Below, piece after piece: positions 35,778-44,836 of a stretch of 64,000 nucleotides of DNA. Position numbers and translations under genes: made by a program. Every line of letters begins with the position of its first letter. Positions within the stretch are counted from its first letter, which is position 1. The stretch covers positions 175,267 to 239,266 of the forward strand of contig DKPP01000001.1 in assembly GCA_002471255.1 (NCBI GenBank), given 5' to 3'. The notes beneath the pieces are model-generated. The model saw only the letters and a program-made list of their open reading frames with translations, did no database searches and had not been told where the DNA came from. This DNA is from Akkermansiaceae bacterium UBA7331 (GTDB lineage Bacteria; Verrucomicrobiota; Verrucomicrobiia; Verrucomicrobiales; Akkermansiaceae).

Positions 35778-36880
35778 TTGCTTCATTGAAAAGAATTGCC
35801 GCGCTAATTATCAAGGAACTGCATCAAGTGATGCGAGATCCCGGCAATATTGGTATTGCCGTCATTTTGCCTGCTTTATTGTTATTGTTATTTGGCTACG
35901 GCATGAGTATGGATGTGAAAAATGTGCGTGTAGCCTTTTTTAGCGGACCTATTTCATCTGAATTGACTAATTTAGAATCGAGATTTGCCCTATCCAGATA
36001 TTTTCAGACACAACGGGTATATTCGACTCATGAGGCGCAAGAATTATTAAACTCTCATGCTGTGGATGCCATTGTGAGCTTGCAAAGTTCTGCTCCTAAT
36101 ACTCTTGAAGGAGGTACGACTCATGTGCAAATTATTATCAATGGGGTAAATGCCAACCAAGCCACATTAATTCGTAATTATTTGCAATCTATTATTTCCA
36201 ATTGGGCTAATGAACTATCTTCCAATGGAGAACCATTGATTGATTTACAAACTCGTGTCAGATTTAATGAAGCAAACGATAGCCATTATTATTTGGTTCC
36301 CGGTGTGATTGTTACGATTATGACCATGATCGGAGCTCTTTTGACGTCATTAGTGATGGCGCGTGAATATGAACGGGGTACATTGGAGAGCATCTTTGTT
36401 ACTCCCGTACGTAGCGGAGAGATTTTAACGGCGAAGGCAGTGACGAATTTTTTGTTAGGAATGGTTAGTTTGGCTATTTCTTTGATTTTTGCAGTATTTG
36501 TATTTGATATTCCTCTAAGGGGTTCTCTATGGTTATTATTGTCGGTTTCCTCTTTGTTTTTAGTCGTTGCGTTAGGTCTTGGTTTAGTGATTTCAACCAT
36601 TGCCAAAAATCAGTTTATCGCGTGTCAACTTGCCATTATGGGGACATTTATGCCTGCATTGATGCTGTCCGGCTTTTTATACGATATTTTAAATATGCCG
36701 GCAGCCGTGCGTGTCGTTACCTATCTTATTCCGGCACGATATTATGTTTCCTTATTACAAACCATATTCTTAGCAGGCAATATTTGGTCTGTTATCGTAC
36801 CCTGTTGTATTGTATTGGGCGTATTTGCCATCGCATTTATGACCATAGCCCGTTTGAAAGCTCCTAAATCCTTAGAATGA
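35774..36880 (+). CDS. ABC-2 type export permease (YbhS-like)
   Basis: 368 aa with one N-terminal membrane helix, a large periplasmic domain and five C-terminal helices, the ABC-2 layout. The TTG start at 35774 overlaps the ATPase stop (TTGA) and is preceded by a strong Shine-Dalgarno AAGGAGGAG at 35761-35769, which decides the start. The family motif EYERGTLESIFVTPVRSGEIL is the coupling helix region that contacts the ATPase. It pairs with the next gene as a heterodimeric pore. Confidence 0.92.
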   Translation: MIASLKRIAALIIKELHQVMRDPGNIGIAVILPALLLLLFGYGMSMDVKNVRVAFFSGPISSELTNLESRFALSRYFQTQRVYSTHEAQELLNSHAVDAIVSLQSSAPNTLEGGTTHVQIIINGVNANQATLIRNYLQSIISNWANELSSNGEPLIDLQTRVRFNEANDSHYYLVPGVIVTIMTMIGALLTSLVMAREYERGTLESIFVTPVRSGEILTAKAVTNFLLGMVSLAISLIFAVFVFDIPLRGSLWLLLSVSSLFLVVALGLGLVISTIAKNQFIACQLAIMGTFMPALMLSGFLYDILNMPAAVRVVTYLIPARYYVSLLQTIFLAGNIWSVIVPCCIVLGVFAIAFMTIARLKAPKSLE

Positions 36881-36884
36881 ATAT

Positions 36885-37997
36885 ATGGACCTCTTAGTCA
36901 GATTGTTTTCTTTAGTGAAAAAAGAGCTGCTCGCCGTCATGCGTGATAAAAAAAGTCGTATGGCTCTATTGATACCTCCTTTAATTCAAATCTGTATTTT
37001 TGGATATGCGGCTACCTTAAACGTTACTCGCGTACCTTATGCCGTCTTGGATAATGACCGAGGAGAGTTGGCTACAAGATATCTTGCCAAGTTAGAAGGG
37101 TGTGGCATTTTTCAACCTTATGCCTATGTAAATTCTGAAAAAGAATTAAATGAATTAATCGATTCGAAAAAAGCGGTCGTAGCTGTCAACATTCCTTCAG
37201 ACTTTTCGCGGAACATAGAAGTTGGTAATCCTGCTTCAATCCAAATCATAGCGGATGGTAGAAACTCTAATACGGCAGCTATTGCTCTAAGTTACGCACG
37301 CCAAATCGCTAATACTTATGGTTCGGAGATTATCCAGAATCGAGGTATTAATTTTCCTATACAGATTGATGATAGATCATGGTTTAACCCTAATTTGATA
37401 ACGCGATGGTTTGTCGTTCCCGGTTTAATTGCCGTGTTGGTTTTGATTAACTCCGTATTATCCGGTGCGCTATCTATTGCCCGTGAAAGAGAGGAGGGTA
37501 CCTTTGATCAGCTTTTAGTATCACCTTTTACTCCTTTGGAGATTTTAGCAGGTAAAGGATTATCAACTTTAGTGACCGGAAGTATTCAGGCAATTTTTGT
37601 TGTTCTGGTGACGATGTTTTGGTTTAAGATTCCATTTCAGGGTTCTCTTTGGCTATTATGTGGCGCGATATTATTATTCATTATTGCAGCAGCAGCTATC
37701 GGTTTATGTATTTCTTCATTTGCTAATTCTTTGCAACAGGCAATTGTCGGCACCTTCCTGTTAATCGTACCTATGGTGATGCTATCCGGATTTGCCACTC
37801 CGATATCCAGTATGCCTGATTTCTTTCAAGATTTGACTCTTTTTAATCCCATGAGATATGGATTAGAGATTATTCAACGAATCTTTTTAGAGGGCGCAGG
37901 TATTCACGATTTATGGCGTTTATTTGCTGCGATTATTTCAGTAACGGTTGTGGCTATATTGGCGGCTATTTTTTCTTTTCATCATAAGATGTATTGA
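36885..37997 (+). CDS. ABC-2 type export permease (YbhR-like)
   Basis: 370 aa, paralogous to the preceding permease, with the same topology. The motif REREEGTFDQLLVSPFTPLEIL is the cytoplasmic coupling region. The ATG at 36885 lies 4 nt after the previous stop. It is the last gene of the ybhGFSR-like operon; no clear hairpin terminator follows within the 71 nt before the next gene. Confidence 0.92.
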   Translation: MDLLVRLFSLVKKELLAVMRDKKSRMALLIPPLIQICIFGYAATLNVTRVPYAVLDNDRGELATRYLAKLEGCGIFQPYAYVNSEKELNELIDSKKAVVAVNIPSDFSRNIEVGNPASIQIIADGRNSNTAAIALSYARQIANTYGSEIIQNRGINFPIQIDDRSWFNPNLITRWFVVPGLIAVLVLINSVLSGALSIAREREEGTFDQLLVSPFTPLEILAGKGLSTLVTGSIQAIFVVLVTMFWFKIPFQGSLWLLCGAILLFIIAAAAIGLCISSFANSLQQAIVGTFLLIVPMVMLSGFATPISSMPDFFQDLTLFNPMRYGLEIIQRIFLEGAGIHDLWRLFAAIISVTVVAILAAIFSFHHKMY

Positions 37998-38008
37998 TTT
38001 AATTCTGA

Positions 38009-38044
38009 TATACTTTAGTTTATGTATATTCACATGTTGTGAAT
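38009..38044 (+). promoter_or_regulatory. possible -10 element and inverted repeat upstream of the secreted-protein gene
   Basis: TATACT at 38009-38014 resembles a -10 box, but I see no good -35 at the right distance. Downstream of it is the inverted repeat ATTCACA (38028-38034), TGT, TGTGAAT (38038-38044). It could be an operator for the gene at 38069. Confidence 0.3.
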
Positions 38045-38068
38045 TTGTAATCAAATTACCTAAATATC

Positions 38069-38845
38069 ATGAAAAGAAACGTTATCTTGATGATGTCTGT
38101 TTTAGGCAGCTTAACGATGGGTGCTTTAGCCGAAGAATCTAAAATAGCACTAAAATCATACGAAGTGAAGTTGGACTTGCCTAAAGAATTCCCCAAATCT
38201 AAGTTTATGGATAAAGCGGGGATTAGCTTAAACTATACTGTTTTATTGCCAAAAGGTCAGCAAATCTTAAAGTCCGATGGTAAATCGACTCTTGATGCCA
38301 AGGATGCTTCGGGTAAAAAAATTAAGGCAGAAGTAGATGGCTTTTTTATAAAAGCAAATGATGATGCTCCTAATTCTGCTGTTGTTTCCGTAGAAGTTTC
38401 AGGCAAGGTGGCAAATGGCCCTTTAACGATTAAAGGCGATATTCCTTTGATGGTGGCAAGTGGCACCAAGGATTTCCCTACACAAGAGCTTAAAACTAAA
38501 GTTGGCTCTAAGATCAACATTCAAGATATGGAGGTCAAAGTAGAAAAGCCGGATTCCATGATGTTTTTTGGAAATAAAGATGAGAGCTATATGCTTTGTT
38601 TATCATTCGTTAATAAACTCAATGTTGCAGATATTTCTTTCTTAAATGATGAAAATAAGCCTATTAAGGTGAAATGCGTCAGCAGTTCTGCATTTGGCTC
38701 AGGAACCGACGCTAAAATATCGAAAGCTTTCGAATTCCCAACGAAAGTACCACCTACACTTAAAGTTGTTTTCTCTACATGGCTTGGGGAAAAGGAAGTC
38801 AAAGTGCCTATCAATTCCACGATTACAATCGATACGGGAAAATAA
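38069..38845 (+). CDS. secreted protein of unknown function
   Basis: 258 aa with a clear signal peptide (MKRNVILMMSVLGSLTMGALA, cleavage after ALA). The mature part is Lys/Asp-rich and looks all-beta, with two similar halves: both contain strand patterns around a Lys-Ile or Lys-Val core (VSVEVSGKVANGPLTIKGDI and VVFSTWLGEKEVKVPINSTI). I know no matching family. It follows the export operon by 71 nt and is convergent with the sulfatase, 19 nt away. Periplasmic or exported location is supported by the signal peptide; function is unknown. Confidence 0.8.
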   Translation: MKRNVILMMSVLGSLTMGALAEESKIALKSYEVKLDLPKEFPKSKFMDKAGISLNYTVLLPKGQQILKSDGKSTLDAKDASGKKIKAEVDGFFIKANDDAPNSAVVSVEVSGKVANGPLTIKGDIPLMVASGTKDFPTQELKTKVGSKINIQDMEVKVEKPDSMMFFGNKDESYMLCLSFVNKLNVADISFLNDENKPIKVKCVSSSAFGSGTDAKISKAFEFPTKVPPTLKVVFSTWLGEKEVKVPINSTITIDTGK

Positions 38846-38864
38846 TTAATCCATTTTATTAAAC

Positions 38865-40265
38865 TTATTCACCATCGGATTGAATCGTGTGCCCATCTTT
38901 TTTGAGTTTACCAAAGTTTGGGGTTGCACGTTCATTCCATGGTGAAGATGACTTGTATCGTTCTGTTCCGCTAGGTTGATAAGAATTCGTCCATTTTGGA
39001 GCAATATTTTTTGCATTCCATTCATTCCAAGCCTCATCAAGTCTCTTACAAATGAGCGGCTCTTCTTTAATGATATTGTGCTTCTCGTAAGGGTCCTGTT
39101 TTAAATTAAATAATAGACTTGACTTGCCATCTATGAGTATTAATTTCCACTCCGCATCTCTGATGGCTCCTACAGGCGATTGTCGCCAATAGATGTAACG
39201 GTCTTTAATAACGCCTTCTCCTTGTTTAAAGGCCGGCAATAAGTTGATGCCGTCCAAATCTTTAGGAATATTTAAACCGGCTGCAGCCAAGGAAGTGCTG
39301 GCTATATCTAAGGATGATATTGGTTTGTTCCATTCTTGATGGCGTATTATTTGCGGCCATGAGACGCTAAATGCAACTTTTACGCCACCTTCGAATAAGG
39401 TGCCTTTTTTATTTCTTAGTCCTGCATTATCAAAATTCCAATAAGGACCGGCACCATTGTCGTTGATAAACCAAATCAGCGTATTGTCCCATTGACCTCG
39501 ATCTTTAATGGCTGTGAGGATTTTTTGCACATTTTCATCAAGGCTTGTCTGCATGGCTGCTAATGTACGTCTTTGCTTGTCTTGTATGTCCGGAAATTTT
39601 TGTTCGTAACCGGGTTTTGACTGCATAGGGGAGTGAGGACAATTAAAGGCAATATAAGCGAAAAAAGGTTTGTTATTGGGAGCTTTTTTGATGTATTGAA
39701 CGGCTTCTTGCCCGATGGCATCCGTCAGATATGTAGCAAGTTTTTCATTGGTGCCATTTCTGTTTAGACTTATTTCAAGATTTTTTGGAGTTTTGTCTTC
39801 TTGTAGGTAGGATCGTGAGCCTCCCAAAAATCCCCAGAAATGATCAAAACCTCGATCATTGGGTGTTTGCCATTTGACGTGCCCTAAGTGCCATTTACCA
39901 AAGGCCGCTGTTTGATAGCCGGCTTTTTGTAATCTCTCTGCCAAACTGATAGCAGGAAGTCCTTCTTTCCATTGATCGCCTAAAGGGGGATTAAATTCAT
40001 GACCGATACGAGAAACGTATTTTCCCGATAAAAGACCTGCTCGAGATGGGCTACATACGGATGCCGCGACGTAGCCATTATTAAATTTGATGCCTGATGA
40101 AGCAATCGAATCAATTGCCGGAGTCTTAAAATCTTTGCATCCCGAAAAACCAAAATCCGCGTAACCACCATCATCCGAAACGATGATTACAATATTGGGT
40201 TGCTGTGTAGCAAATGCGAACTGAAGCGATGAATAGGCGATAAAGCCGGCTATTAGTTTAATCAT
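38865..40265 (-). CDS. secreted sulfatase (formylglycine-dependent, S1 family)
   Basis: Hydrolyses sulfate esters from glycans. 466 aa, signal peptide ending FAFAT. The catalytic motif C71-S-P-S-R-A-G-L-L-S-G is the Cys-type formylglycine site, so it needs an activating enzyme (FGE or an anSME radical SAM). Metal-site residues are seen in IVIIVSDDGGYADFG and FINDNGAGP. The C-terminal subdomain, with WRQSPVGAIRDAEWKLIL, is standard. It is divergent from the cytidylyltransferase-kinase fusion. No dedicated maturase is adjacent; the radical SAM gene at 48910 does not look like an anSME. Confidence 0.94.
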   Translation of the reverse strand: MIKLIAGFIAYSSLQFAFATQQPNIVIIVSDDGGYADFGFSGCKDFKTPAIDSIASSGIKFNNGYVAASVCSPSRAGLLSGKYVSRIGHEFNPPLGDQWKEGLPAISLAERLQKAGYQTAAFGKWHLGHVKWQTPNDRGFDHFWGFLGGSRSYLQEDKTPKNLEISLNRNGTNEKLATYLTDAIGQEAVQYIKKAPNNKPFFAYIAFNCPHSPMQSKPGYEQKFPDIQDKQRRTLAAMQTSLDENVQKILTAIKDRGQWDNTLIWFINDNGAGPYWNFDNAGLRNKKGTLFEGGVKVAFSVSWPQIIRHQEWNKPISSLDIASTSLAAAGLNIPKDLDGINLLPAFKQGEGVIKDRYIYWRQSPVGAIRDAEWKLILIDGKSSLLFNLKQDPYEKHNIIKEEPLICKRLDEAWNEWNAKNIAPKWTNSYQPSGTERYKSSSPWNERATPNFGKLKKDGHTIQSDGE

Positions 40266-40491
40266 GGACGTAATGTGTTAATTGAGTTCCTCCCGAGCTA
40301 TGATCGATGAAATGATGCTTAATAATGAAATCTTAAGACTGCTCATGTATATTAATATGATACGAGATTATCCTTTAGGTTCTTTCCGATTGGTTATTTT
40401 CATCTCTTATACGATGGTAAATTTCAATATAAGATTGCCGTATTACCTAAAGAAATGTAAGAATAGGGCTCGCCCAAGCTAAAAGAAAAAT

Positions 40492-41580
40492 ATGAAGAAA
40501 GTTTTTGTCTCCGGTTGCTATGATATTGTCCATGCAGGACATTTACAGTTTTTTGAAGAAGCAAAAGCTTTGGGCGATTATTTGATCGTATCTTTTGCCT
40601 CGGAAGATGTCTTGTGGCACCACAAAAAACGTAAACCTTCCATTCCTGATGAGCATAAGAAGGCTCTTTTAGAAAATTTTAGAATGGTGGATAAAGTTTA
40701 TGTTGGTCAATGCCATAAATTAGGTTTGGATTTTGAAGAAGATTTTTTAGCGGAGCGTCCTGATATTTTGGCGGTCACTGAGGATGATCAATATGCCGAA
40801 ATCAAAAAAGAATTGTGTAAGCAAATTGGCGCACAATATGTTGTTTTGCCTAAAACACCACCTCGTTTTGCCCCGGTATCGACTACGATGCTTGTTAACC
40901 GCATTAAAGCTCCTAATTCAGTCCCTTTACGTGTGGATTTTGCCGGTGGTTGGCTTGATGTGCCACGTCATGCGAAAGAAGGTTCCTATATTGTAAATTG
41001 TGCTATTACTCCTTTTGTTTCATTGGCGGAGTGGCCTTATGAAAAGCGTGCCGGATTAGGTGGAAGTGGGGCCTGGGCGATGTTAGAAGGTAGAGACCCT
41101 GTACAATCGGAGCTGAATTTAGGTGTCGGTTGGCAAGATCCGGCCGTAATTGCCGAAACCGGTTTATGTGTCTGGCGATCGGGATTATCTCCTGTTTTAG
41201 ATGTTAAAAGTACAGGCGATTTCCTTAATGGTAAGATGGCTATTTATTACACAGGAGAGAGCCATGATACCCCTGCTGTAGCTGATAATTTACGTGATTA
41301 TAATCGTATTGCACAATCATCGATCATTGCTCGTACCGGAGTTTTAGACCGTGATATCAATGTATTGGCCGCAGGCGTGGCTTTATATTACAGTGTGCAG
41401 TTGGATGAAGGAATGTCTCCCTTACCTGAAATCGAACATTCTCTGTGTCGTAAATACCTTGGTGGTGGACATGGAGGCTACGCTCTGTATTTATTCCCGT
41501 CACAGGATGCTAGAGATGCAGCTGTGAATGCTTGTGAGCAAATGCTTGCAGTAGAGCCGTACTGCAAGACTTTATTTTAA
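40492..41580 (+). CDS. bifunctional cytidylyltransferase-like / GHMP sugar kinase fusion
   Basis: 362 aa. Residues 1-140 are a cytidylyltransferase of the TagD/RfaE2 class: GCYDIVHAGH with H14 and H17 as the HxGH-type motif, and S130-TTMLVNRI as the STT motif. Residues from about 144 begin a GHMP kinase: VPLRVDFAGGWLDVP and a phosphate loop AGLGGSGAWAML at 187-198, with KYLGGGHGGYALYL as motif 3. AGGW-D-P is closest to fucokinase as I know it, whereas heptose kinases of the HddA group read AGGGTD. The kinase half is short (about 220 residues). It probably phosphorylates a sugar at C1 and activates it to an NDP-sugar. Domain order resembles Fkp, but the nucleotidyltransferase fold differs. Confidence 0.85.
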   Translation: MKKVFVSGCYDIVHAGHLQFFEEAKALGDYLIVSFASEDVLWHHKKRKPSIPDEHKKALLENFRMVDKVYVGQCHKLGLDFEEDFLAERPDILAVTEDDQYAEIKKELCKQIGAQYVVLPKTPPRFAPVSTTMLVNRIKAPNSVPLRVDFAGGWLDVPRHAKEGSYIVNCAITPFVSLAEWPYEKRAGLGGSGAWAMLEGRDPVQSELNLGVGWQDPAVIAETGLCVWRSGLSPVLDVKSTGDFLNGKMAIYYTGESHDTPAVADNLRDYNRIAQSSIIARTGVLDRDINVLAAGVALYYSVQLDEGMSPLPEIEHSLCRKYLGGGHGGYALYLFPSQDARDAAVNACEQMLAVEPYCKTLF

Positions 41581-41584
41581 GCCA

Positions 41585-43150
41585 TTATTGGCCGGTATTT
41601 GCCTTTTTCGTACTAAAGCAAAAGGCAATACCAAATGTGATCAATGTACCAAAAGTCACTCTCCAAGGAAAAGCGATACTTGGAATGTACTTTGTAATTT
41701 CTTCCGGTAACGGTATCAATCCACTGATAAGAAAGATAATAACAAAACTGGTAACCATTCCGATCGCGTTACCTAGATCATTACCACGTCGCTTGGTAAG
41801 CATACCTAGTAAAAAGACCCCTAATAAGGCACCATAGGTATAACCGAAAATACCTAATGCAATCGGGATAATGCGAGCTTCTTTGTTATGTACTACGTAC
41901 CATGCCGTAAATGCACCTACTATAATAAGCAATACCGCAAAAAGTACGGTAGATCCTTTAGCTGCTAAAAGAAGTTCGCGCTGGGATGCTTTTGGTCGTA
42001 GGACATCTTGATACCAGTCTTTAGTTGCCGTAGTAGCCAAGGAGTTTAAAGCGGTAGATAGAGATCCCATAGCCGTCGCTAAAAGACCTGCCACTAGCAA
42101 ACCACGGATGCCCGGTGGTAAACTATAAATAATAAAATGTGGGAAAATTTCGATGTTTTGAATGCCTGCGGGCAAATCTCCGGGGTTATGTTGATAAAAG
42201 ACATAGAGCAAAATACCGGTAAATACAAATGTGCAAACGATCGGTAAATCGACTAAACCGGATAAAATAACGGCTTTGGCACCGGTTTGTGAATTTTTAG
42301 CGGAAAGCATTCGTTGTACCATATCTTGGTCCGTGCCATGTGTCGCCATAGCGATAAAAGTAGCACCTAAGAAGGCGGACCAAATGGTATATTCATTGCC
42401 CAATATGCTAAGAATTTGATCCTTGAATGAGCCTGATTCACTAAGACCCAATGAGAAAAACTTCCAATCGGAATCATGATTCATAGAGGCGGAAATAGAC
42501 TCCCATCCTCCCGGAATGGCCGTATATAAAACAATTAAAGCGGAAATAATCGATACGGCTAAAACGATAGCCTGCAGTACATCCGTCCAAACAACCGCTT
42601 TCAAACCGCCAATTGCGGTATATATGGTCGTAGCTACGGTAATAATGATAAGGGAACCTATGTAAAGAATGACGGTATTCTCATCGGTAACAGAATCACC
42701 GGTTATAAACTTATAGGCAACTACCAATAAAATGCCTGCAAAATAAAGACGTGCACCACTGGCTAATACACGACTGATTAAGAAAATCATCGAAGCCATT
42801 CTTCTAGTCAATAGACCGAAGCGTTTTTCGAGATATTCATAAATAGAGACTACATTATAGTCATAGTAGGGCTTTAAGAAAAGTTTACCAACGATAATAC
42901 GCCCGATGATGGCACCTATACATAATTGGGCATAGGTAAAGTTTCTCATTTCAAAACCTTCGCCCGGAGCTCCCAAAAATGTCGCAGCACTAATTTCAGC
43001 TGCTAAGATGGAAGCTAAAATTGCCCACCAAGGCATGGTTCTATTTCCTAAAGCATAATCTTCCAATGAGGTTTGTTTACGTCCTGCGTAAATGCCAATA
43101 GAGAAGATGGCTATGAAATAGATAAGTATAACTATCGAGTCGGTAATCAT
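41585..43150 (-). CDS. sodium:solute symporter (SSS family)
   Basis: Sodium-coupled uptake of a small organic solute, probably a sugar. 521 aa with 13-14 membrane segments. Family signatures include YFIAIFSIGIYAGRKQTSLEDYALGNRTMPWW at the N-terminus, AAEISAATFLGAPGEGF with sodium-site residues, and GLLVAGLLATAMGSLSTALNSLATT. This is the SGLT/NanT-like branch. The gene converges with the cytidylyltransferase-kinase fusion, with only 4 nt between stops. Fucose, sialic acid or another glycan product released by the nearby sulfatase or fucosidase is a reasonable guess, not shown by sequence. Confidence 0.92.
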   Translation of the reverse strand: MITDSIVILIYFIAIFSIGIYAGRKQTSLEDYALGNRTMPWWAILASILAAEISAATFLGAPGEGFEMRNFTYAQLCIGAIIGRIIVGKLFLKPYYDYNVVSIYEYLEKRFGLLTRRMASMIFLISRVLASGARLYFAGILLVVAYKFITGDSVTDENTVILYIGSLIIITVATTIYTAIGGLKAVVWTDVLQAIVLAVSIISALIVLYTAIPGGWESISASMNHDSDWKFFSLGLSESGSFKDQILSILGNEYTIWSAFLGATFIAMATHGTDQDMVQRMLSAKNSQTGAKAVILSGLVDLPIVCTFVFTGILLYVFYQHNPGDLPAGIQNIEIFPHFIIYSLPPGIRGLLVAGLLATAMGSLSTALNSLATTATKDWYQDVLRPKASQRELLLAAKGSTVLFAVLLIIVGAFTAWYVVHNKEARIIPIALGIFGYTYGALLGVFLLGMLTKRRGNDLGNAIGMVTSFVIIFLISGLIPLPEEITKYIPSIAFPWRVTFGTLITFGIAFCFSTKKANTGQ

Positions 43151-43169
43151 GAGATGAATAGAGAAAAAT

Positions 43170-43198
43170 CCCCTCTTGGAGATGGCTCACAAGAGGGG
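43170..43198 (-). terminator. terminator downstream of pyrG
   Basis: Nine-base stem CCCCTCTTG (43170-43178) with CAAGAGGGG (43190-43198); on the minus strand it is followed by ATTTTTC. It ends the kdsB-pyrG transcript, about 20 nt beyond the pyrG stop. Confidence 0.85.
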
Positions 43199-43218
43199 AG
43201 TGAAGAATGTTTTAGTGA

Positions 43219-44829
43219 TTAAACGCGATGGCTCTTGTATTCCATAGCTGCTGCGACTAAGCCACTGAATAATGGGTGAGCGCGGTTAGGTGCAGATTGG
43301 AACTCAGGGTGATATTGACAAGCAATGAAAAATGGGTGAGCCGGTAATTCTACGACTTCTACCAAGCCTGTCTCATCATTTGTGGCACTGATTTTTAAAC
43401 CGGCAGCTTCAATTTGTTCGCGGAAGTTTGGATTAAACTCATAGCGGTGACGGTGTCTTTCGCTGATTACTGATTTACCGTAAAGCTTATGAGCTAAGGA
43501 TTTATTGGAAATGATGGCGGTATAAGCACCCAATCTCATGGTTGCACCCATATTTTCAATACCTTTTTGTTCTTCTTGTAAGCAAATGACCGGATGCTTA
43601 GATTCTTTATTAAACTCGGTAGAGTTAGCATCTTTCATGTTACAAATGCTACGTGCAAACTCAATCACGGCAACTTGCATACCTAAGCAGATACCCATGA
43701 ATGGGATATTGTTTTCGCGAGCATATTGCACAGCCTGGATCTTACCTTCGATACCGCGATCGCCAAAGCCACCCGGAACAAGAATACCATCAACAGAGCC
43801 AATAACTTCCTTAGCCCCTTTGTCCTCGATGTCTTCAGCATCGATACGAACGATTTCTACTCGAGCATCATTTTCCGCACCTGCATGGGTAAAGGATTCG
43901 TAAATGGATTTATATGCATCTTGCAAAGCAATATATTTACCAACTACTGCAATACGTACCGAATGACTTGGGCTGACAACTCTGCCAACATATCTTTGCC
44001 AATCGGAAAGATTAGGAGAAGGGATGTCTAAGTGTAAAATCTTAGCTACGATGCGATCGATTTTATCTTGGCTTAAATCAAGTGGGCATTCATAGATTGT
44101 GTTCTTCACATCACGGAAGGCGATCACGTTACGTGCTTCCACATTACAGAACATTGCGATTTTGCGACGTTCTTCTTCGCTCATGTCGTATTCGGTACGG
44201 CAGATGATAACGTCCGGTTGGATACCGATTTCACGAAGTTTTGCTACAGATTGTTGTGTAGGCTTGGTCTTCATTTCACCGGCTGCCTTGATGTAAGGGA
44301 GAAGAGTGACGTGGATAAAGCAAACGTTTTCACGACCTACTTCTAATGCAAATTGACGAAGAGCTTCAAGGAAGATATGACCTTCCATGTCACCTACCGT
44401 ACCACCGATTTCAGTAATCAAGATATCGACGTCGGACTTATCGGTCACTTCATAGAGGCGATTCTTAATTTCATCAGTTACGTGTGGGATGTATTGCACT
44501 GTTTTGCCTAAATAATCGCCACGTCGTTCCTTTTTCAAAACGTTCTCGAATACTTGACCTGAGGTTAAGTTATTTAAACGAGAAAGATTGCAATGAACAA
44601 AACGCTCATAGTGACCCAAGTCAAGGTCAGTTTCAGCACCATCATTCAATACGTAAACTTCACCGTGTTGGAATGGGCTCATCGTGCCCGGATCCACATT
44701 CAAATAGGGGTCGAATTTTTGAAGGCTTACTTTAAGACCACAGCGCTCAAGCAATGTGCCAATTGACGCTGCTGCTAAACCTTTACCTAATGAGGATACG
44801 ACGCCACCTGTTACGAAGATATATTTCAT
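43219..44829 (-). CDS. pyrG: CTP synthase
   Basis: Aminates UTP to CTP using glutamine. 536 aa, normal length. The synthetase half starts MKYIFVTGGVVSSLGKGL, the highly conserved N-terminus, with KFDPYLNVDPGTMSPFQHGEV. The glutaminase half has GICLGMQ with the nucleophile Cys and ACQYHPEF with the His of the triad. The start lies 7 nt after the kdsB stop. CTP is the co-substrate of KdsB, so coupling makes metabolic sense. kdsB-pyrG is also adjacent in Chlamydia as far as I remember. Confidence 0.98.
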   Translation of the reverse strand: MKYIFVTGGVVSSLGKGLAAASIGTLLERCGLKVSLQKFDPYLNVDPGTMSPFQHGEVYVLNDGAETDLDLGHYERFVHCNLSRLNNLTSGQVFENVLKKERRGDYLGKTVQYIPHVTDEIKNRLYEVTDKSDVDILITEIGGTVGDMEGHIFLEALRQFALEVGRENVCFIHVTLLPYIKAAGEMKTKPTQQSVAKLREIGIQPDVIICRTEYDMSEEERRKIAMFCNVEARNVIAFRDVKNTIYECPLDLSQDKIDRIVAKILHLDIPSPNLSDWQRYVGRVVSPSHSVRIAVVGKYIALQDAYKSIYESFTHAGAENDARVEIVRIDAEDIEDKGAKEVIGSVDGILVPGGFGDRGIEGKIQAVQYARENNIPFMGICLGMQVAVIEFARSICNMKDANSTEFNKESKHPVICLQEEQKGIENMGATMRLGAYTAIISNKSLAHKLYGKSVISERHRHRYEFNPNFREQIEAAGLKISATNDETGLVEVVELPAHPFFIACQYHPEFQSAPNRAHPLFSGLVAAAMEYKSHRV

Positions 44830-44836
44830 GTTGTTA

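Noticed and set aside
40282..40482. 66-codon frame between the sulfatase and the kinase fusion
   Set aside because: No ribosome-binding site, no recognisable features, and it occupies the shared regulatory region of two divergent genes.
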